Below, one piece after another: positions 7,889-18,600 of a stretch of 64,000 bases of DNA; positions within the stretch are counted from its first letter, which is position 1, and the number at the start of each line of letters is the position of its first letter. The translations under genes and the position numbers were made by a program. The notes beneath the pieces are model-generated. The model searched no databases. It saw nothing but the letters and a program-made list of their open reading frames with translations, and had not been told where the DNA came from. This DNA is from Bacteroidota bacterium (GTDB lineage Bacteria; Bacteroidota; Bacteroidia; Bacteroidales; SKPS01), in NCBI GenBank assembly GCA_022709695.1, contig JAKLII010000001.1, positions 150,881 to 214,880 of the forward strand, written 5' to 3'.

Positions 7889-10441
7889 TTACTCGGCGGG
7901 TTTGGTCTGATTGAGGGTAAACGTGATTTTCTCCTCTGCCGGATTGTACCCCACCACAATGACATCGTGCTCTTTGAGGTCGGTGCGGATGATCTCTTCT
8001 GCCAGCTCGTCTTCGATGTACTTCTGGATGGCACGCTTCAGCGGGCGTGCACCATAGTTCGGGTCCCATCCCTTTTCCACGATGAAATCCTTGGCTTCAG
8101 GAGTAATTTCGAGGCTGAACCCGAGGTCTTCCACCCGATTGTAAAGCTGCTTCAGCTCGATGTCGATGATCTTATGGATGTCGTCCCTCTCGAGGTTGTT
8201 GAATACCACCACATCATCGATACGGTTCAGGAACTCAGGGGCAAAAGCCTTTTTGAGAGCATTTTCGATGATGCTCCTGTCCAGCTCATTGCGGTTTTCT
8301 GAACGGGCATTGGTGGCAAAGCCTACACCGGCTCCGAAGTCCTTCAGCTGCCGCGATCCGATGTTCGAAGTCATGATCACAATGGTGTTCTTGAAGTCGA
8401 TCTTCCTGCCGTATGAATCGGTAAGGAGGCCATCGTCGAGCACCTGCAGCATGATGTGGAACACGTCGGGGTGGGCCTTTTCGATTTCGTCGAGGAGCAC
8501 TACGGAGTAAGGTTTGCGGCGCACTTTTTCCGAGAGCTGCCCCCCTTCTTCATACCCCACATACCCCGGAGGTGCACCCACAAGGCGCGATACTGCGAAT
8601 TTTTCCATGTACTCGCTCATATCAATCCGTATCAGGGCATCGTCAGAATCGAAGAGGTACCGGCTCAGCACCTTTGCCAGGTGGGTTTTTCCCACGCCGG
8701 TAGGGCCCAGGAAGATGAAGGTGCCGATGGGTTTGCCCGGATCCTTGAGCCCTGCGCGGTTCCGGCGTATCGCCTTCACCACTTTCTTAATGGCCTCCTC
8801 CTGTCCGATAACACTCCCTTCTAGCTCATCTTCCATCCTGATCAGCCTTTCGCTCTCATTGCGGGCAATCCGCTGCACCGGCACGCCGGTCATCATCGCC
8901 ACCACTTCGGCCACATCCTGCTCCTCTACCTTTTCGCGGTGCCTGCGGGCATCGGTTTCCCAGTTCTTCTTCTCCTGCTCCAGCTTCTCCAGCAGGATCC
9001 GCTCCTCATCGCGGCACCGGGCTGCGTCCTCAAACTTCTGGTTCCGCACCGCCAGGTTCTTCCGGGATTTCACAGCCTCAAGGTCCTGTTCAATGGTGAG
9101 GATTTCCACGGGCACATTCAGGTGGGTAAGATGCACCCTCGACCCGGCTTCATCCAGGGCATCAATGGCCTTGTCTGGGAGGCAACGGTCGCTGATGTAA
9201 CGTGATGTTAATGACACACAGGCTTTTATGGCCTCAGGGGTGTATTCCACCAGGTGGTGATCTTCGTATTTCTCCTTGATGTTGTGCAGAATCTCAATGG
9301 TCTCCTCGGGAGAGGTGGGATCCACCATAATCTTCTGAAAACGGCGTTCCAGCGCCCCGTCCTTCTCGATGTGCTGGCGGTATTCATCCAGGGTGGTGGC
9401 CCCGATGCATTGCAGGTCACCGCGGGCCAGCGCCGGCTTGAACATGTTGGAGGCATCCAGCGAACCACTGGCACCACCGGCCCCAACAATCGTATGTATC
9501 TCATCGATGAACAGGATCACATCGGTGTTCTTTTCCAGCTCGTTCAGCACCGCCTTCATGCGCTCCTCAAACTGCCCGCGGTACTTGGTGCCTGCCACCA
9601 GCGAGGCCAGATCCAGGGTTACAATGCGCTTGTTGAACAGCGCCCTGGATACCCTGCGCTGAATAATCCTGAGTGCCAGCCCTTCGGCAATAGCCGATTT
9701 GCCCACTCCGGGCTCGCCAATCAGGATCGGGTTGTTCTTCTTCCTCCTGCTCAGTATCTGTGCGATACGCTCCAGCTCACGCTCACGCCCCACCACCGGG
9801 TCGAGCTTGTTCTCCTCGGCAGCCTTCGTCAGATCGCGGCCAAAGTTGTCGAGTACCGGAGTCTTGCTCTTGGTTTCTGCCCCTTTTCTCGATCCCGGCA
9901 TGCCCCCCCCCGACGACCTTTGCCCTTCCGGCTCCTCCATGTCATCATCAGCACCACCCTCCGGATAATCGGAGGTGGGGGAGGAGGTCGATTCAGAATC
10001 ATCAAAATCGCTGAACTTCGATACCTCGGCTTTCACCCGCTCATAGGTAACCCCCTCCACGGAGAGCAGTTTGGAAATGAAATTGTCCTGATCCTTTAAG
10101 ATGGCCAGCAGAAGATGCTCTGTGCCAATCATTTCACTGCGGAACAAACGGGCTTCCAGGTAGGTGATCTTAAGCGCTTTCTCTGCCTGCCGCACCAGCG
10201 GCAGATTGGTTCCGTCCTTTACCACCACATCCTGCCTGCGAACAGTCTTCTCAATACGCTTCTTCAGGGCGGCTATGTCCACATTCTGATAGGCAAGAAT
10301 TTGCATCGCCTTCCCTTCACCTTCGCGGATCAGCCCCAGGAACAGATGCTCCAGCCCGATGTAGTCGTTCCCCAACCGGACCGCCTCCTCGCGACTGTAT
10401 GAAATTACATCCTTCACCCTCTTGGAAAATTTGGCTTCCAT
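7889..10441 (-). CDS. clpC: ATP-dependent Clp protease ATP-binding subunit ClpC
   Basis: An 850-residue HSP100 unfoldase of the ClpC type, which feeds proteins to ClpP. It has the double Clp N-domain (about 1-145: [37 protein letters not shown]) and an acidic, glycine-rich linker (about 150-190). The first AAA+ module has Walker [10 protein letters not shown] and [19 protein letters not shown] short middle domain carries the UVR-like motif [11 protein letters not shown], which separates ClpC from ClpB. The second AAA+ module has GPTGVGKTH and [14 protein letters not shown]. The acidic linker is longer than in Bacillus ClpC. It is transcribed alone and divergent from gyrA; the upstream minus strand has TATATTTA, one mismatch from the -7 consensus. 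Confidence 0.94.
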   Translation of the reverse strand: MEAKFSKRVKDVISYSREEAVRLGNDYIGLEHLFLGLIREGEGKAMQILAYQNVDIAALKKRIEKTVRRQDVVVKDGTNLPLVRQAEKALKITYLEARLFRSEMIGTEHLLLAILKDQDNFISKLLSVEGVTYERVKAEVSKFSDFDDSESTSSPTSDYPEGGADDDMEEPEGQRSSGGGMPGSRKGAETKSKTPVLDNFGRDLTKAAEENKLDPVVGRERELERIAQILSRRKKNNPILIGEPGVGKSAIAEGLALRIIQRRVSRALFNKRIVTLDLASLVAGTKYRGQFEERMKAVLNELEKNTDVILFIDEIHTIVGAGGASGSLDASNMFKPALARGDLQCIGATTLDEYRQHIEKDGALERRFQKIMVDPTSPEETIEILHNIKEKYEDHHLVEYTPEAIKACVSLTSRYISDRCLPDKAIDALDEAGSRVHLTHLNVPVEILTIEQDLEAVKSRKNLAVRNQKFEDAARCRDEERILLEKLEQEKKNWETDARRHREKVEEQDVAEVVAMMTGVPVQRIARNESERLIRMEDELEGSVIGQEEAIKKVVKAIRRNRAGLKDPGKPIGTFIFLGPTGVGKTHLAKVLSRYLFDSDDALIRIDMSEYMEKFAVSRLVGAPPGYVGYEEGGQLSEKVRRKPYSVVLLDEIEKAHPDVFHIMLQVLDDGLLTDSYGRKIDFKNTIVIMTSNIGSRQLKDFGAGVGFATNARSENRNELDRSIIENALKKAFAPEFLNRIDDVVVFNNLERDDIHKIIDIELKQLYNRVEDLGFSLEITPEAKDFIVEKGWDPNYGARPLKRAIQKYIEDELAEEIIRTDLKEHDVIVVGYNPAEEKITFTLNQTKPAE

Positions 10442-10720
10442 ATCGTTTATTTGCTTCGTTTACAATGATTTAAATATAATTACATGCCGGCATATCAATA
10501 AACAAACCAGCAGCGGTTTTGTTACCCGTCAAAAGTACTATCAAAAGCTCCAGCAAGGTCTGAATATCTTCCCTTTTTTTAACAGATTTATGTTTGTAAT
10601 ATCCTGCAATATCCTGCGTGTTCTGTCGTCTGTTATTGGTTAAAAATGCTTACCTTCGTGAACGGAAAAAATCGGATCAATACTAATCTTTAGATATTGA
10701 TTTTCAAGTAATTAAATAAG
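10442..10720. other. clpC-gyrA divergent intergenic region
   Basis: These 279 bases hold promoters for both genes. On the plus strand, 10589-10596 reads TATGTTTG (exact TAnnTTTG) and 10651-10658 reads TACCTTCG (one mismatch, nearer to gyrA). A 10-bp direct repeat AATATCCTGC occurs twice in a row at about 10598-10617, between the two candidate -7 elements; its role is unknown. Confidence 0.4.
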
Positions 10721-13216
10721 ATGCAGGAGAAAGACAGGATTGTGCGGGTTGATATTGGCAACCAGATGAAAACGGCCTACATCGATTATTCGATGTCGGT
10801 AATTGTATCCAGGGCACTGCCCGACGTGCGCGACGGGATGAAGCCGGTACACCGGCGGGTGCTCTTTGGCATGCGTGAGCTTGCGCTTTGGGCTTCAAAA
10901 CCTTATAAGAAATCGGCCAGGATCGTGGGGGAGGTGCTCGGTAAGTACCACCCGCACGGCGATACATCGGTGTACGATGCCATGGTACGTATGGCCCAGG
11001 AGTGGTCGTTGCGCTATCCGATGGTGGATGGGCAGGGTAATTTCGGCTCGGTCGACGGCGACAGCCCTGCCGCCATGAGGTATACCGAAGCACGGCTCCA
11101 GAAGATTGCTGAAGAGATGCTGGGGGATATCGACAAGGATACGGTGGATTTTCAGAACAATTTCGACGATACCCTGGAGGAGCCTACGGTGCTGCCATCG
11201 GCTATTCCCAACCTGCTGGTGAACGGTGCCAGCGGCATCGCCGTGGGGATGGCCACCAACATGCCGCCCCACAACCTCAACGAAATTATCGACGGCATCA
11301 TCGCCTACATCGATAACCGGGAGATCACCATCCCGGAACTGATGAAGCACATCAAAGGCCCCGATTTCCCGACCGGCGGACTGATCTACGGCTACGACGG
11401 TGTTAAGGAAGCCTATGAAACCGGCCGCGGACGTATAGTAGTCCGCGGTGTGGCCGAGGTGGAGATGGCCGAAAATGGTGGCCGCGACCGGATTATCGTC
11501 TCCAGCATCCCGTACCAGGTGAACAAGGCGGAGATGATCAAGAAAACCGCCGACCTGGTCAACGATAAGAAACTGGAAGGGATTGCAGATATCCGCGATG
11601 AGTCCGACAGAAACGGGATGCGCATTGTGTATGAACTGAAGAAGGATGCCATTCCGAATGTAGTGCTTAACAAGCTCTACCAGATGACGATGCTGCAGTC
11701 GTCGTTCAACGTAAACAACATCGCCCTGGTGAAGGGGCGCCCCATGTTGCTGAACCTCAAGCAGCTGATCCATTACTTTGTGGAGCACCGGCACGAGGTG
11801 CTGCTCCGCAAAACCCGCTTCGAGCTGAAAGAAGCCGAAGACAAGGCGCATGTGCTTGAGGGACTGCTCATTGCCCTCGACCATCTGGATGAGGTGATTG
11901 CCCTGATCCGCGCTTCAAGCACCCCGGAAGATGCCAGGAACGGGCTGATGGAAAAGTTCGGGCTATCGGAAATACAGGCACGCGCTATCCTGGATATGAG
12001 GCTTCAGCGCCTTACCGGCCTCGAGCGACAAAAGGTGAAGGATGAGTACGATGCCCTGCTGAAGCAGATCGAATACCTGAAACAGATCCTCGAAGACGAA
12101 ACCCTGCAGTTCACCCTCATCAAAAAAGATCTCTCCGACATCAAAGATAAATACGGCGACCCGACCCGCACCGAAATCGAGTATGCTGCCGAAGACTTTA
12201 AAATTGAAGATACGATCCCCGATGAAGATGTGCTGGTAACGATCAGCCATCTGGGCTATATCAAAAGAACCAATATGGCGGAATACCGTACCCAGAACCG
12301 GGGCGGGGTAGGAGCCAAAGGATCGGATATACGCTCCGACGACTTCGTGGAACACATGTTTGTGGCATCCAACCACAACTACCTGTTGCTCTTCACCGAA
12401 AAGGGCAGGTGTTTCTGGCTGCGGGTGTTCGAAATTCCCGAAGGATCGAAAGCATCCAAGGGAAGAGCCATTCAGAACATGATCAATATTGAGCCAGACG
12501 ACAAGATCAAGGCATACATCAATATTAAAAACCTGAAGGATGAAGCGTATGTGCAGAGCAACTACATCATCCTGGCCACCGAAAAGGGGGTCATCAAGAA
12601 AACCTCCCTCGAAGCCTACAGCCGCCCCCGTGTGAACGGGATCAATGCGGTAAACATCAAGGACGATGACCACCTGCTCGAAGCCCGCCTCACCAACGGC
12701 ACCTCCGAGGTGATTCTGGCCCTGCGGTCAGGCCGTGCACTCCGCTTCAACGAAAAGCATGTAAGGCCCATGGGCCGCAATGCCACAGGTGTAAAAGGGA
12801 TTACCCTGCAATCGGCTGAAGACAAGGTGATTGGCATGATCTGCATGGAGAACAATCAGTATGATGTGCTGGTAGTATCCGAAAACGGCTTCGGCAAGCG
12901 CTCTAGCCTCGAAGACTACCGTATCACCAGCAGGGGTGGTAAAGGGGTGAAGACCCTCAGCATCACCGAAAAAACCGGAAAGCTGGTGGCCATCCTCAAT
13001 GTGAATGACCTCGACGATCTGATGATCATCAACAAATCGGGCATTGCCATCAGGCTCGCCGTGGGTAGCCTCAGGGTACAGGGAAGAGCTACCCAGGGGG
13101 TGAAACTGATCAACCTGAGAAACCAGGATTCCATTGCTGCTGTGTCTAAAGTAGCCCATGAAGAGGAAGAGTCAGAACCAGAGACTGCCCCGCAGGAACC
13201 TTTAACTGATGCATAA
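10721..13216 (+). CDS. gyrA: DNA gyrase subunit A
   Basis: An 831-residue type IIA topoisomerase subunit that breaks and rejoins DNA, with GyrB, to introduce negative supercoils. The catalytic tyrosine is Tyr121 in MRYTEARL. The quinolone-resistance region reads [17 protein letters not shown]; Thr82 and Asp86 occupy the E. coli Ser83 and Asp87 positions, so no obvious resistance change is seen. The coiled-coil and C-terminal beta-pinwheel follow, with the GyrA box in the form [10 protein letters not shown] (about residue 735). This distinguishes it from ParC. It ends in an acidic tail. The next gene starts 70 bases downstream on the same strand and may be cotranscribed. Confidence 0.96.
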   Translation: MQEKDRIVRVDIGNQMKTAYIDYSMSVIVSRALPDVRDGMKPVHRRVLFGMRELALWASKPYKKSARIVGEVLGKYHPHGDTSVYDAMVRMAQEWSLRYPMVDGQGNFGSVDGDSPAAMRYTEARLQKIAEEMLGDIDKDTVDFQNNFDDTLEEPTVLPSAIPNLLVNGASGIAVGMATNMPPHNLNEIIDGIIAYIDNREITIPELMKHIKGPDFPTGGLIYGYDGVKEAYETGRGRIVVRGVAEVEMAENGGRDRIIVSSIPYQVNKAEMIKKTADLVNDKKLEGIADIRDESDRNGMRIVYELKKDAIPNVVLNKLYQMTMLQSSFNVNNIALVKGRPMLLNLKQLIHYFVEHRHEVLLRKTRFELKEAEDKAHVLEGLLIALDHLDEVIALIRASSTPEDARNGLMEKFGLSEIQARAILDMRLQRLTGLERQKVKDEYDALLKQIEYLKQILEDETLQFTLIKKDLSDIKDKYGDPTRTEIEYAAEDFKIEDTIPDEDVLVTISHLGYIKRTNMAEYRTQNRGGVGAKGSDIRSDDFVEHMFVASNHNYLLLFTEKGRCFWLRVFEIPEGSKASKGRAIQNMINIEPDDKIKAYINIKNLKDEAYVQSNYIILATEKGVIKKTSLEAYSRPRVNGINAVNIKDDDHLLEARLTNGTSEVILALRSGRALRFNEKHVRPMGRNATGVKGITLQSAEDKVIGMICMENNQYDVLVVSENGFGKRSSLEDYRITSRGGKGVKTLSITEKTGKLVAILNVNDLDDLMIINKSGIAIRLAVGSLRVQGRATQGVKLINLRNQDSIAAVSKVAHEEEESEPETAPQEPLTDA

Positions 13217-13286
13217 ACCGCAAACCACCCGTTTGGCACCATATTTATCAGAAAAATAAAAACATCAACCCAAACCTTTATATCAG

Positions 13287-14606
13287 ATGAAAAAGAGTCT
13301 TTTGGTATTTGTATTAGCGATAATCTGCACGGCAGGGCTGCAGGCCCAGAATCCGGTGCTGAACCTGTCGAACTACCTCCGGAACGGGATGCTCGACAAA
13401 GCCTATGAAAACCTGAACCTGGCCATGGCCGAGGAGCGGTACACCTCCGATGCCAAAACCTGGCTGCTCAGGGGCAATCTCTACTATGCCACTTTCCGTT
13501 GCTATGATTTCGTAAACGGGATTTATATCGGCATGCCCGAGAGCGAACTCCGCACCCTGAAGGGGGATCCGCTCACCGATTTCAAAAAGCAAAAGACTCC
13601 GCAGGGTAAAGCCAGTAAGTTCGAATGGGACCTCGGGTTTACTGTACTGCTGATCGACCAGAAGGTGATCAGTTTCACCGAGCCGGTAGATGGCAGCTAC
13701 AAAATCATTGCCCCCACAGCCGAGGATGCCCTCCGCCTGGCGCAGGAATCCTACCTGAAGACCATCGAGCTCGATCCCAGGTTTATGGGCGAACAGACTT
13801 TTCCCACCAACGCCTATCAGGGGCTGGCCATTATTGCTGAGGGGTACTTCAACCTGGGGGTTCAGCATTACAATGCCAACGATTTTAAATATGCCTACGG
13901 AAGCTTCAGGGCATCGCACGAACTGAAGAAACAGATGGGTTTCAGGGAAGCACGCGACACCCTGCCCGGTCATTATGCCGTAAAAGCAGCCTCGTACTAT
14001 ATCCGTCAGCTTTCCGACAGCAGCCGCTACGACGATGCAGTGGCCCTTGCCACCGAGGCCCGTGCCATCAATCCCGATGACGTGGATCTTTCCCTCAGCG
14101 AGGCCGATGCCTACCTGAAGAAGAAGGATTACCTGAAAACCAAAGCCCTGCTTGAAGAAGTGATTCAGAAACAGCCCAACAATGCCAACCTGTACTTCGT
14201 AATCGGAAATATTTACGATCAGCTGGCAAAAGAGGGAAACCTCACCGAAGCGCAAAACCAGGAGAATTTCGACCTGTGTGTGAGCTACTACAAGAAAGCC
14301 ATCGAGGTGAAGCCCGATTATTTCGAGGCATTGTTCAACCTGGGTACGATGTATAATAACAAAGCCGTTGATTTGCTTGCCATTGCCCAGAAACTGCCGT
14401 TCGGAGACCCCAGCTACGAAGGGAGAATCAAAGAGGTGGACGAACTGTTCAACACCGCATTGCCCCACCTCGAAAAGGCCCATACCGTAAATCCCACCGA
14501 TATCGACCCGATGCGTATGTTGTATTCGATTTACCTGCGGCAGAAAAAGAACGACATCGCCGCCGAAATGAAGAAAAAAATCGACGCAGCCACGAAAAAG
14601 GAATAA
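13287..14606 (+). CDS. Exported TPR protein with inserted BamE-like segment
   Basis: A 439-residue protein with a signal peptide (LLVFVLAIICTAGLQAQ). It consists mainly of tetratricopeptide repeats: YLRNGMLDKAYENLNLAM at the start, then DVDLSLSEADAYLKKKDYLK, NLYFVIGNIYDQLAKEGN, YFEALFNLGTMYNNKAVDL and IDPMRMLYSIYLRQKKND. Residues about 70-135 break the TPR pattern and read as a small alpha/beta unit (GIYIGMPESELRTLKGDP, then FTVLLIDQKVISF), which resembles SmpA/BamE-type domains; this is tentative. The protein probably sits in the periplasm as a scaffold. No specific function is known. It follows gyrA by 70 bases without an intervening terminator. Confidence 0.75.
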   Translation: MKKSLLVFVLAIICTAGLQAQNPVLNLSNYLRNGMLDKAYENLNLAMAEERYTSDAKTWLLRGNLYYATFRCYDFVNGIYIGMPESELRTLKGDPLTDFKKQKTPQGKASKFEWDLGFTVLLIDQKVISFTEPVDGSYKIIAPTAEDALRLAQESYLKTIELDPRFMGEQTFPTNAYQGLAIIAEGYFNLGVQHYNANDFKYAYGSFRASHELKKQMGFREARDTLPGHYAVKAASYYIRQLSDSSRYDDAVALATEARAINPDDVDLSLSEADAYLKKKDYLKTKALLEEVIQKQPNNANLYFVIGNIYDQLAKEGNLTEAQNQENFDLCVSYYKKAIEVKPDYFEALFNLGTMYNNKAVDLLAIAQKLPFGDPSYEGRIKEVDELFNTALPHLEKAHTVNPTDIDPMRMLYSIYLRQKKNDIAAEMKKKIDAATKKE

Positions 14607-14630
14607 CATTCGGTAATATTTGAAATTTAC

Positions 14631-14757
14631 CCGTAGGGTCAACGCACGCGTTGACCCGTTTTTGTTTTTAGCATTATCACCCCGTAGGGTCAACGCACGC
14701 GTTGACCCGTTTTTGTTTTTAGCATTATCACCCCGTAGGGTCAACGCACGCGTTGAC
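14631..14757 (+). repeat. 51-bp tandem repeat, terminator-like hairpins
   Basis: Three copies start at 14631, 14682 and 14733. Each holds perfect 10-bp arms GGGTCAACGC and GCGTTGACCC around the dinucleotide AC. In the first two copies this is followed by GTTTTTGTTTTT, giving the form of an intrinsic terminator. The third copy runs straight into the next repeat family and lacks the T tract. The position just after the TPR gene fits a role in ending gyrA-operon transcription. Confidence 0.9.
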
Positions 14758-15157
14758 CCGGATGCAGTGACCATTGGGAAATCTATGGTTTCACGAAACC
14801 CTCTGCTGGTCACGGAATCCGGGGTTGATGGCGCCCGCGTGCCCCCCAAAAACCCCGTAGGCGGTGCCCTGAGCCTGCCGAAGGGGGTCGAATATTTGTA
14901 GCCCCGGATGCAGTGACCACAGGAATACCCATGGTTTCCGGATTCCCTTTGATGGTCGCGGAATCCGGGGTTGTTGGCGCCCGCGTGCCCCACGACCTCG
15001 GAGGGGTCGAATATTTGTAGCCCCGGATGCAGTGACCATTGGGAAATCTATGGTTTCACGAAACCCTGTGCTGGTCACGGAATCCGGGGGTTGATAGCGC
15101 CAGCGTGCCCCCCAACGACCCCGGAGGCGGTGCCCTGAGCCTGCCGAAGGGGTCGAA
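14758..15157. repeat. Nested-hairpin repeat, three copies
   Basis: Copies span 14758-14903, 14904-15022 and 15023-15157. Each has an outer inverted repeat: CCCCGGAT-GCA-GTGACCA on the left and TGGTCAC-GGA-ATCCGGGG on the right (in copy 1, left arm 14757-14773, right arm 14807-14824). Copies 1 and 3 have an inner hairpin GGTTTC-AC-GAAACC. Copy 2 differs inside, and its right arm has TGGTCGC, a change that keeps pairing as a G-U wobble. Copies 1 and 3 end with a GGTGCCCTGAGCCTGCCGAA segment of a type seen scattered in many environmental genomes (recalled, not searched); copy 2 has lost it. Confidence 0.85.
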
Positions 15158-15375
15158 CAGGTTTTGGCTGTCTGGTAGGAGAGGGGCTCGCCGGAATTGT
15201 CGGTATAAGGGCAAAGTCTGCAAATGAGTTATGATTTATATGTTATTAGTGATGAAGTTTGGCAATGCCCGAGTGACATTAAGCATTAGGCATTGAGACC
15301 ACTCTGAAAAGAAAGGCCCGCTGATTCCTCTAACATGGAACCTGGAACATGTGGAACATGGAACCATTTTTTGTT

Positions 15376-15452
15376 ATCGCTGCTTCGCAGCTTTAAAATT
15401 CTGGTGAGGCACCGAATTTCTACCGAATTAATCGCTGCTTCGCAGCTTTAAA
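15376..15452. repeat. Two copies of a 22-bp hairpin element
   Basis: An identical 22-bp element occurs at 15376-15397 and 15431-15452. It contains the small hairpin GCTGC-TTC-GCAGC followed by TTTAAA. It sits beside AT-rich short-period repeats, within the gene-free region. Confidence 0.8.
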
Positions 15453-15679
15453 CATATAAACATTTGAACATTTAAACATTTAAACACTTGAATATTTGAA
15501 CATTGATCCTTGATCCTTGAACATAATGAGTAGGGGGTATGTGAAATAATATAGTTAACATAATATAAATTATAGGACAAACGGATGTGTTGAAAAAATC
15601 CCGAAATATTCCGGAGTACGCTGCGTTATAGCTATGGCAAGTCTTTCTACCTTGCAGCCCATTTTATACAGCGATCGAT

Positions 15680-18600
15680 ATGCAAAGTTTATTGGCACGT
15701 GTTTGGTTACTACTTCTGTGTGTTTTCTGTTTATCCAATTCCTTTTCCCAGAATGTTCCGCAGGATCCGCCCATCCAAACCGATGATCAGGGACTCCTGT
15801 GGAAAATCGAAGGAAAAAACCTTTCAGCTCCATGCTATCTCTATGGCACCCTGGAGACCTCCAGCAAACTCGCCTACCATCTCAGCGATTCGTTCTTCGT
15901 TGCCTTCCGCAATGCCAAACGGGTTATCATTACCCTTCACCCCGATTCTGTTGAAAATGCCCAACACTACCCGGCCCTGATGCGACGCTATTATCAAAAC
16001 AATGATATCGACCTATCTTACTCACCTGCATACAATTACTACAGCCAGCTTACCCCGCAGAAAACCGATGAGGGTTTCTGGGAATATGTGGTTTCGGGAC
16101 TGGCTGTGAATCCGTGGATGCTCTATACAGCCAGCGACGACAGCGAAGAGGAAAAATCGCTGTCGGAATTTATGTACCTCTCGGCCCTGAAGCTGAAAAA
16201 GCCTGTGCTGGGGCTGATTTCCATGGAAGAAGAGCTTTCGTATCGGGAGAAACAGACGAAGTATTTTCAGGATAAAAAGGAAAATACCGACAATGAGCGG
16301 GAAGATTATGGTGAATCGGAACTGGTGGTGGAACGCGCCCTGGCGGCTTACCGTCGTGGCGACCTGGCCTCATTCGATTCGCTGTACCGCAAATATGTGA
16401 ACGATACCAGTTATTTCCGGCAGGTGCTCGAGCCCCGGTACCGTTTTCTGGCCGCAAAACTGGCGGAAAGGCTGCAGGATAACAAGCCTTTTCTGGCGGT
16501 GGTTGAAGTGTTTGCCCTGCCCGGCGACAGCGGTATAATCGCTGCACTCCGTGCCGGCGGATATCATGTTACAGCTGTAAAACATCAGATCATTACCAAA
16601 CCAAACCCGGAGGTCAGGAAGCTTGAAAACCTCACTTCACCGGCCTCCTTTGTCCCCTACACCTCCCGCTCAGGCCTGTGGAGCGTTATGATTCCGGAAA
16701 ATTCGCAGAGCGCCCATGCCGAAGAGGGACTTACCGCAGGGTTTACCGACAGGGTTAACGATGTAACATTCTATGTGTGGCGAATTCCGAACCACAGCCA
16801 GGTGGAAGGAAAAACCCCTGCATGGTTGTTCGCGCAGATGGACTCTGTGTTCTTTGAATTTGTACCCGGAAAGGTGGTGCGCCGAAGGGAGCACACCCTG
16901 GCAGGTTATCCCGCAGTGGATGTCACCTCCAGAATCTCGCGCGACCGGCAGGAGATGTTCAGGCTGGTCATCACCCCTATCGAAGTGATCCTGGTCAGGG
17001 TCTCGGGACCCCGCAAATACCTCCGGAAGAACAAGGCCGGGGAAAAATTCATCCGCAGTGCAAAAATCCATCCCCCTGCCGGAGACAGCCTCATAACCTG
17101 CAGTCCGGAACATGGGGAGTTTGCGGTATCCCTGCCCGCTTACCATTTTGCCGACAGCACCCTGAGCCACGGGATCTTTCCGGCTCCCGACCTGGAATAC
17201 CAGGCCTGGGATCCCGTTTCCGGATCGTGGTACCTTCTTAAGCGAAAAGTGCATTTCGACCTGGAGACCCTCGAAGAGGATACGTTTGATCTCCATTTCA
17301 TGGCCGAATCCATCGCCAAAACGCAAAAAAAAGAGCTCGTTACCGGCGAAACCGCTGCCCTGCAGGGGTATCCTTCGTACACCTTCAGCCTCTGGTCGGC
17401 CGATGCCCCGGATACCCTTTACCACAAGATCATCAAGGCCGGCAAACGGCTCTATCTGCTGGCCGTCAGGACTTCTGACCCACTGCGGGCGAACCGGTAC
17501 TTCGAAAGCTTCACGCTGAAACCGGTGGTTTATGCCCTCCGTACCGACACCCTTACCGATACGGTACTCGCCTGCAGGGTGGTGTCGGGGGTGCCCAAAC
17601 AGGAGTGGGATCTCACGGGCAGCAACGAAAACGAATACGCAGACTGGAACGACAGTGATTACGAACAGAAAAAGCGGGAGTATTCCCATCTTCCCCAGCG
17701 CCGGCAGGCTACATGGTACTTCCCCGACGGTGATGAGTATATCGTGGCAGAGCGGCTGAAACTGCATGACTACACGCAGTTTTCATCCTTCGGGGAGTTC
17801 CGGGAGGTGGTTACACGCAACGCCACTCGCAAAAACGATCTGCAGGTCATCCGTTCCGGGGCCGATTCTGCCTGCGCCTTTCCATGGATCGATCTGGTGC
17901 TTGGAGATACCGGAACCATCGCCCTGATCCACAAACGGTTTATCCTCCATCACGGAGCGCTGTTTACCCTCACCACCATGTCGGATACCATTACCGGTGA
18001 ACCACCCTACACCCGCCTGTTTTTCAGATCTTTCACCCCCATAGCCGATACCCTTGCCGGAATTTCTCCCTTTGCCGACAAAGGATCGATGTTCCTGCGC
18101 AACTACCTGTCGAACGATACCATCGCGGTAAAACAGGCCATCTCCTCGGTGGATAAGGTACAATTCGGGGTCCAACATTATGATTCACTGCTTCTTATAC
18201 TGAAAGACAAAGCCCTGATGCAGCGAAATCTGGAGCTGACCACCCACCTCATTGAAGCCTTCGGTCGGATGGATGCACCCCGAACCCCCGCAGACCTTCA
18301 GCAACTCTACCATTTCTACCAGGGACAACCGGCACTTCAGGTAGCCGTTTTCAAAGCATTGATAATGAATGGAAGACATCATTCTGCCCCAATGGTGATG
18401 GAGATCCTTACCAGCGACCCTCCCCTACCCGACGATGAAGCGGAACTCCATACTTTAATTAAACCATTCCAAAAAACATCAGATCAATATGTTAAAATTC
18501 TGAAAGACCTGATCGGAATGGAACGTTATCCTGAATACAGAAAACTGGTGTATGGCGTGGTACTGGGCATGATCGAGGATAAAAAGCTTTCGAAGGAGCA

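Larger units (their letters stand above)
14607..15679. other. Gene-free repeat-rich region
   Basis: About 1.07 kb without a believable gene. From left to right it holds a three-copy 51-bp tandem repeat with palindromes (14631-14757), a three-copy structured repeat of 119-146 bp (14758-15157), a stretch with short GGAACATG-type direct repeats (about 15330-15366), a repeated 22-bp hairpin element (15376-15397 and 15431-15452), and an AT-rich run of degenerate AACATTTAA units ending in two GATCCTT copies (about 15453-15510). The open frame across the 51-bp repeats exists only because 51 is a multiple of three. Confidence 0.85.

Noticed and set aside
14620-14901. Open frame of 93 codons across the 51-bp repeats
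   Set aside because: The frame stays open only because the unit is 51 bp; it encodes exact repeats of a palindrome, has no leader features and resembles no protein.
13314-14993. 559-codon minus-strand frame
   Set aside because: It is antisense to the TPR protein and runs into the repeats; no domain or start signals.
14631-15157. Possible CRISPR array
   Set aside because: Repeats are directly adjacent or separated by no unique spacers, unit length is not CRISPR-like and no cas gene is present.
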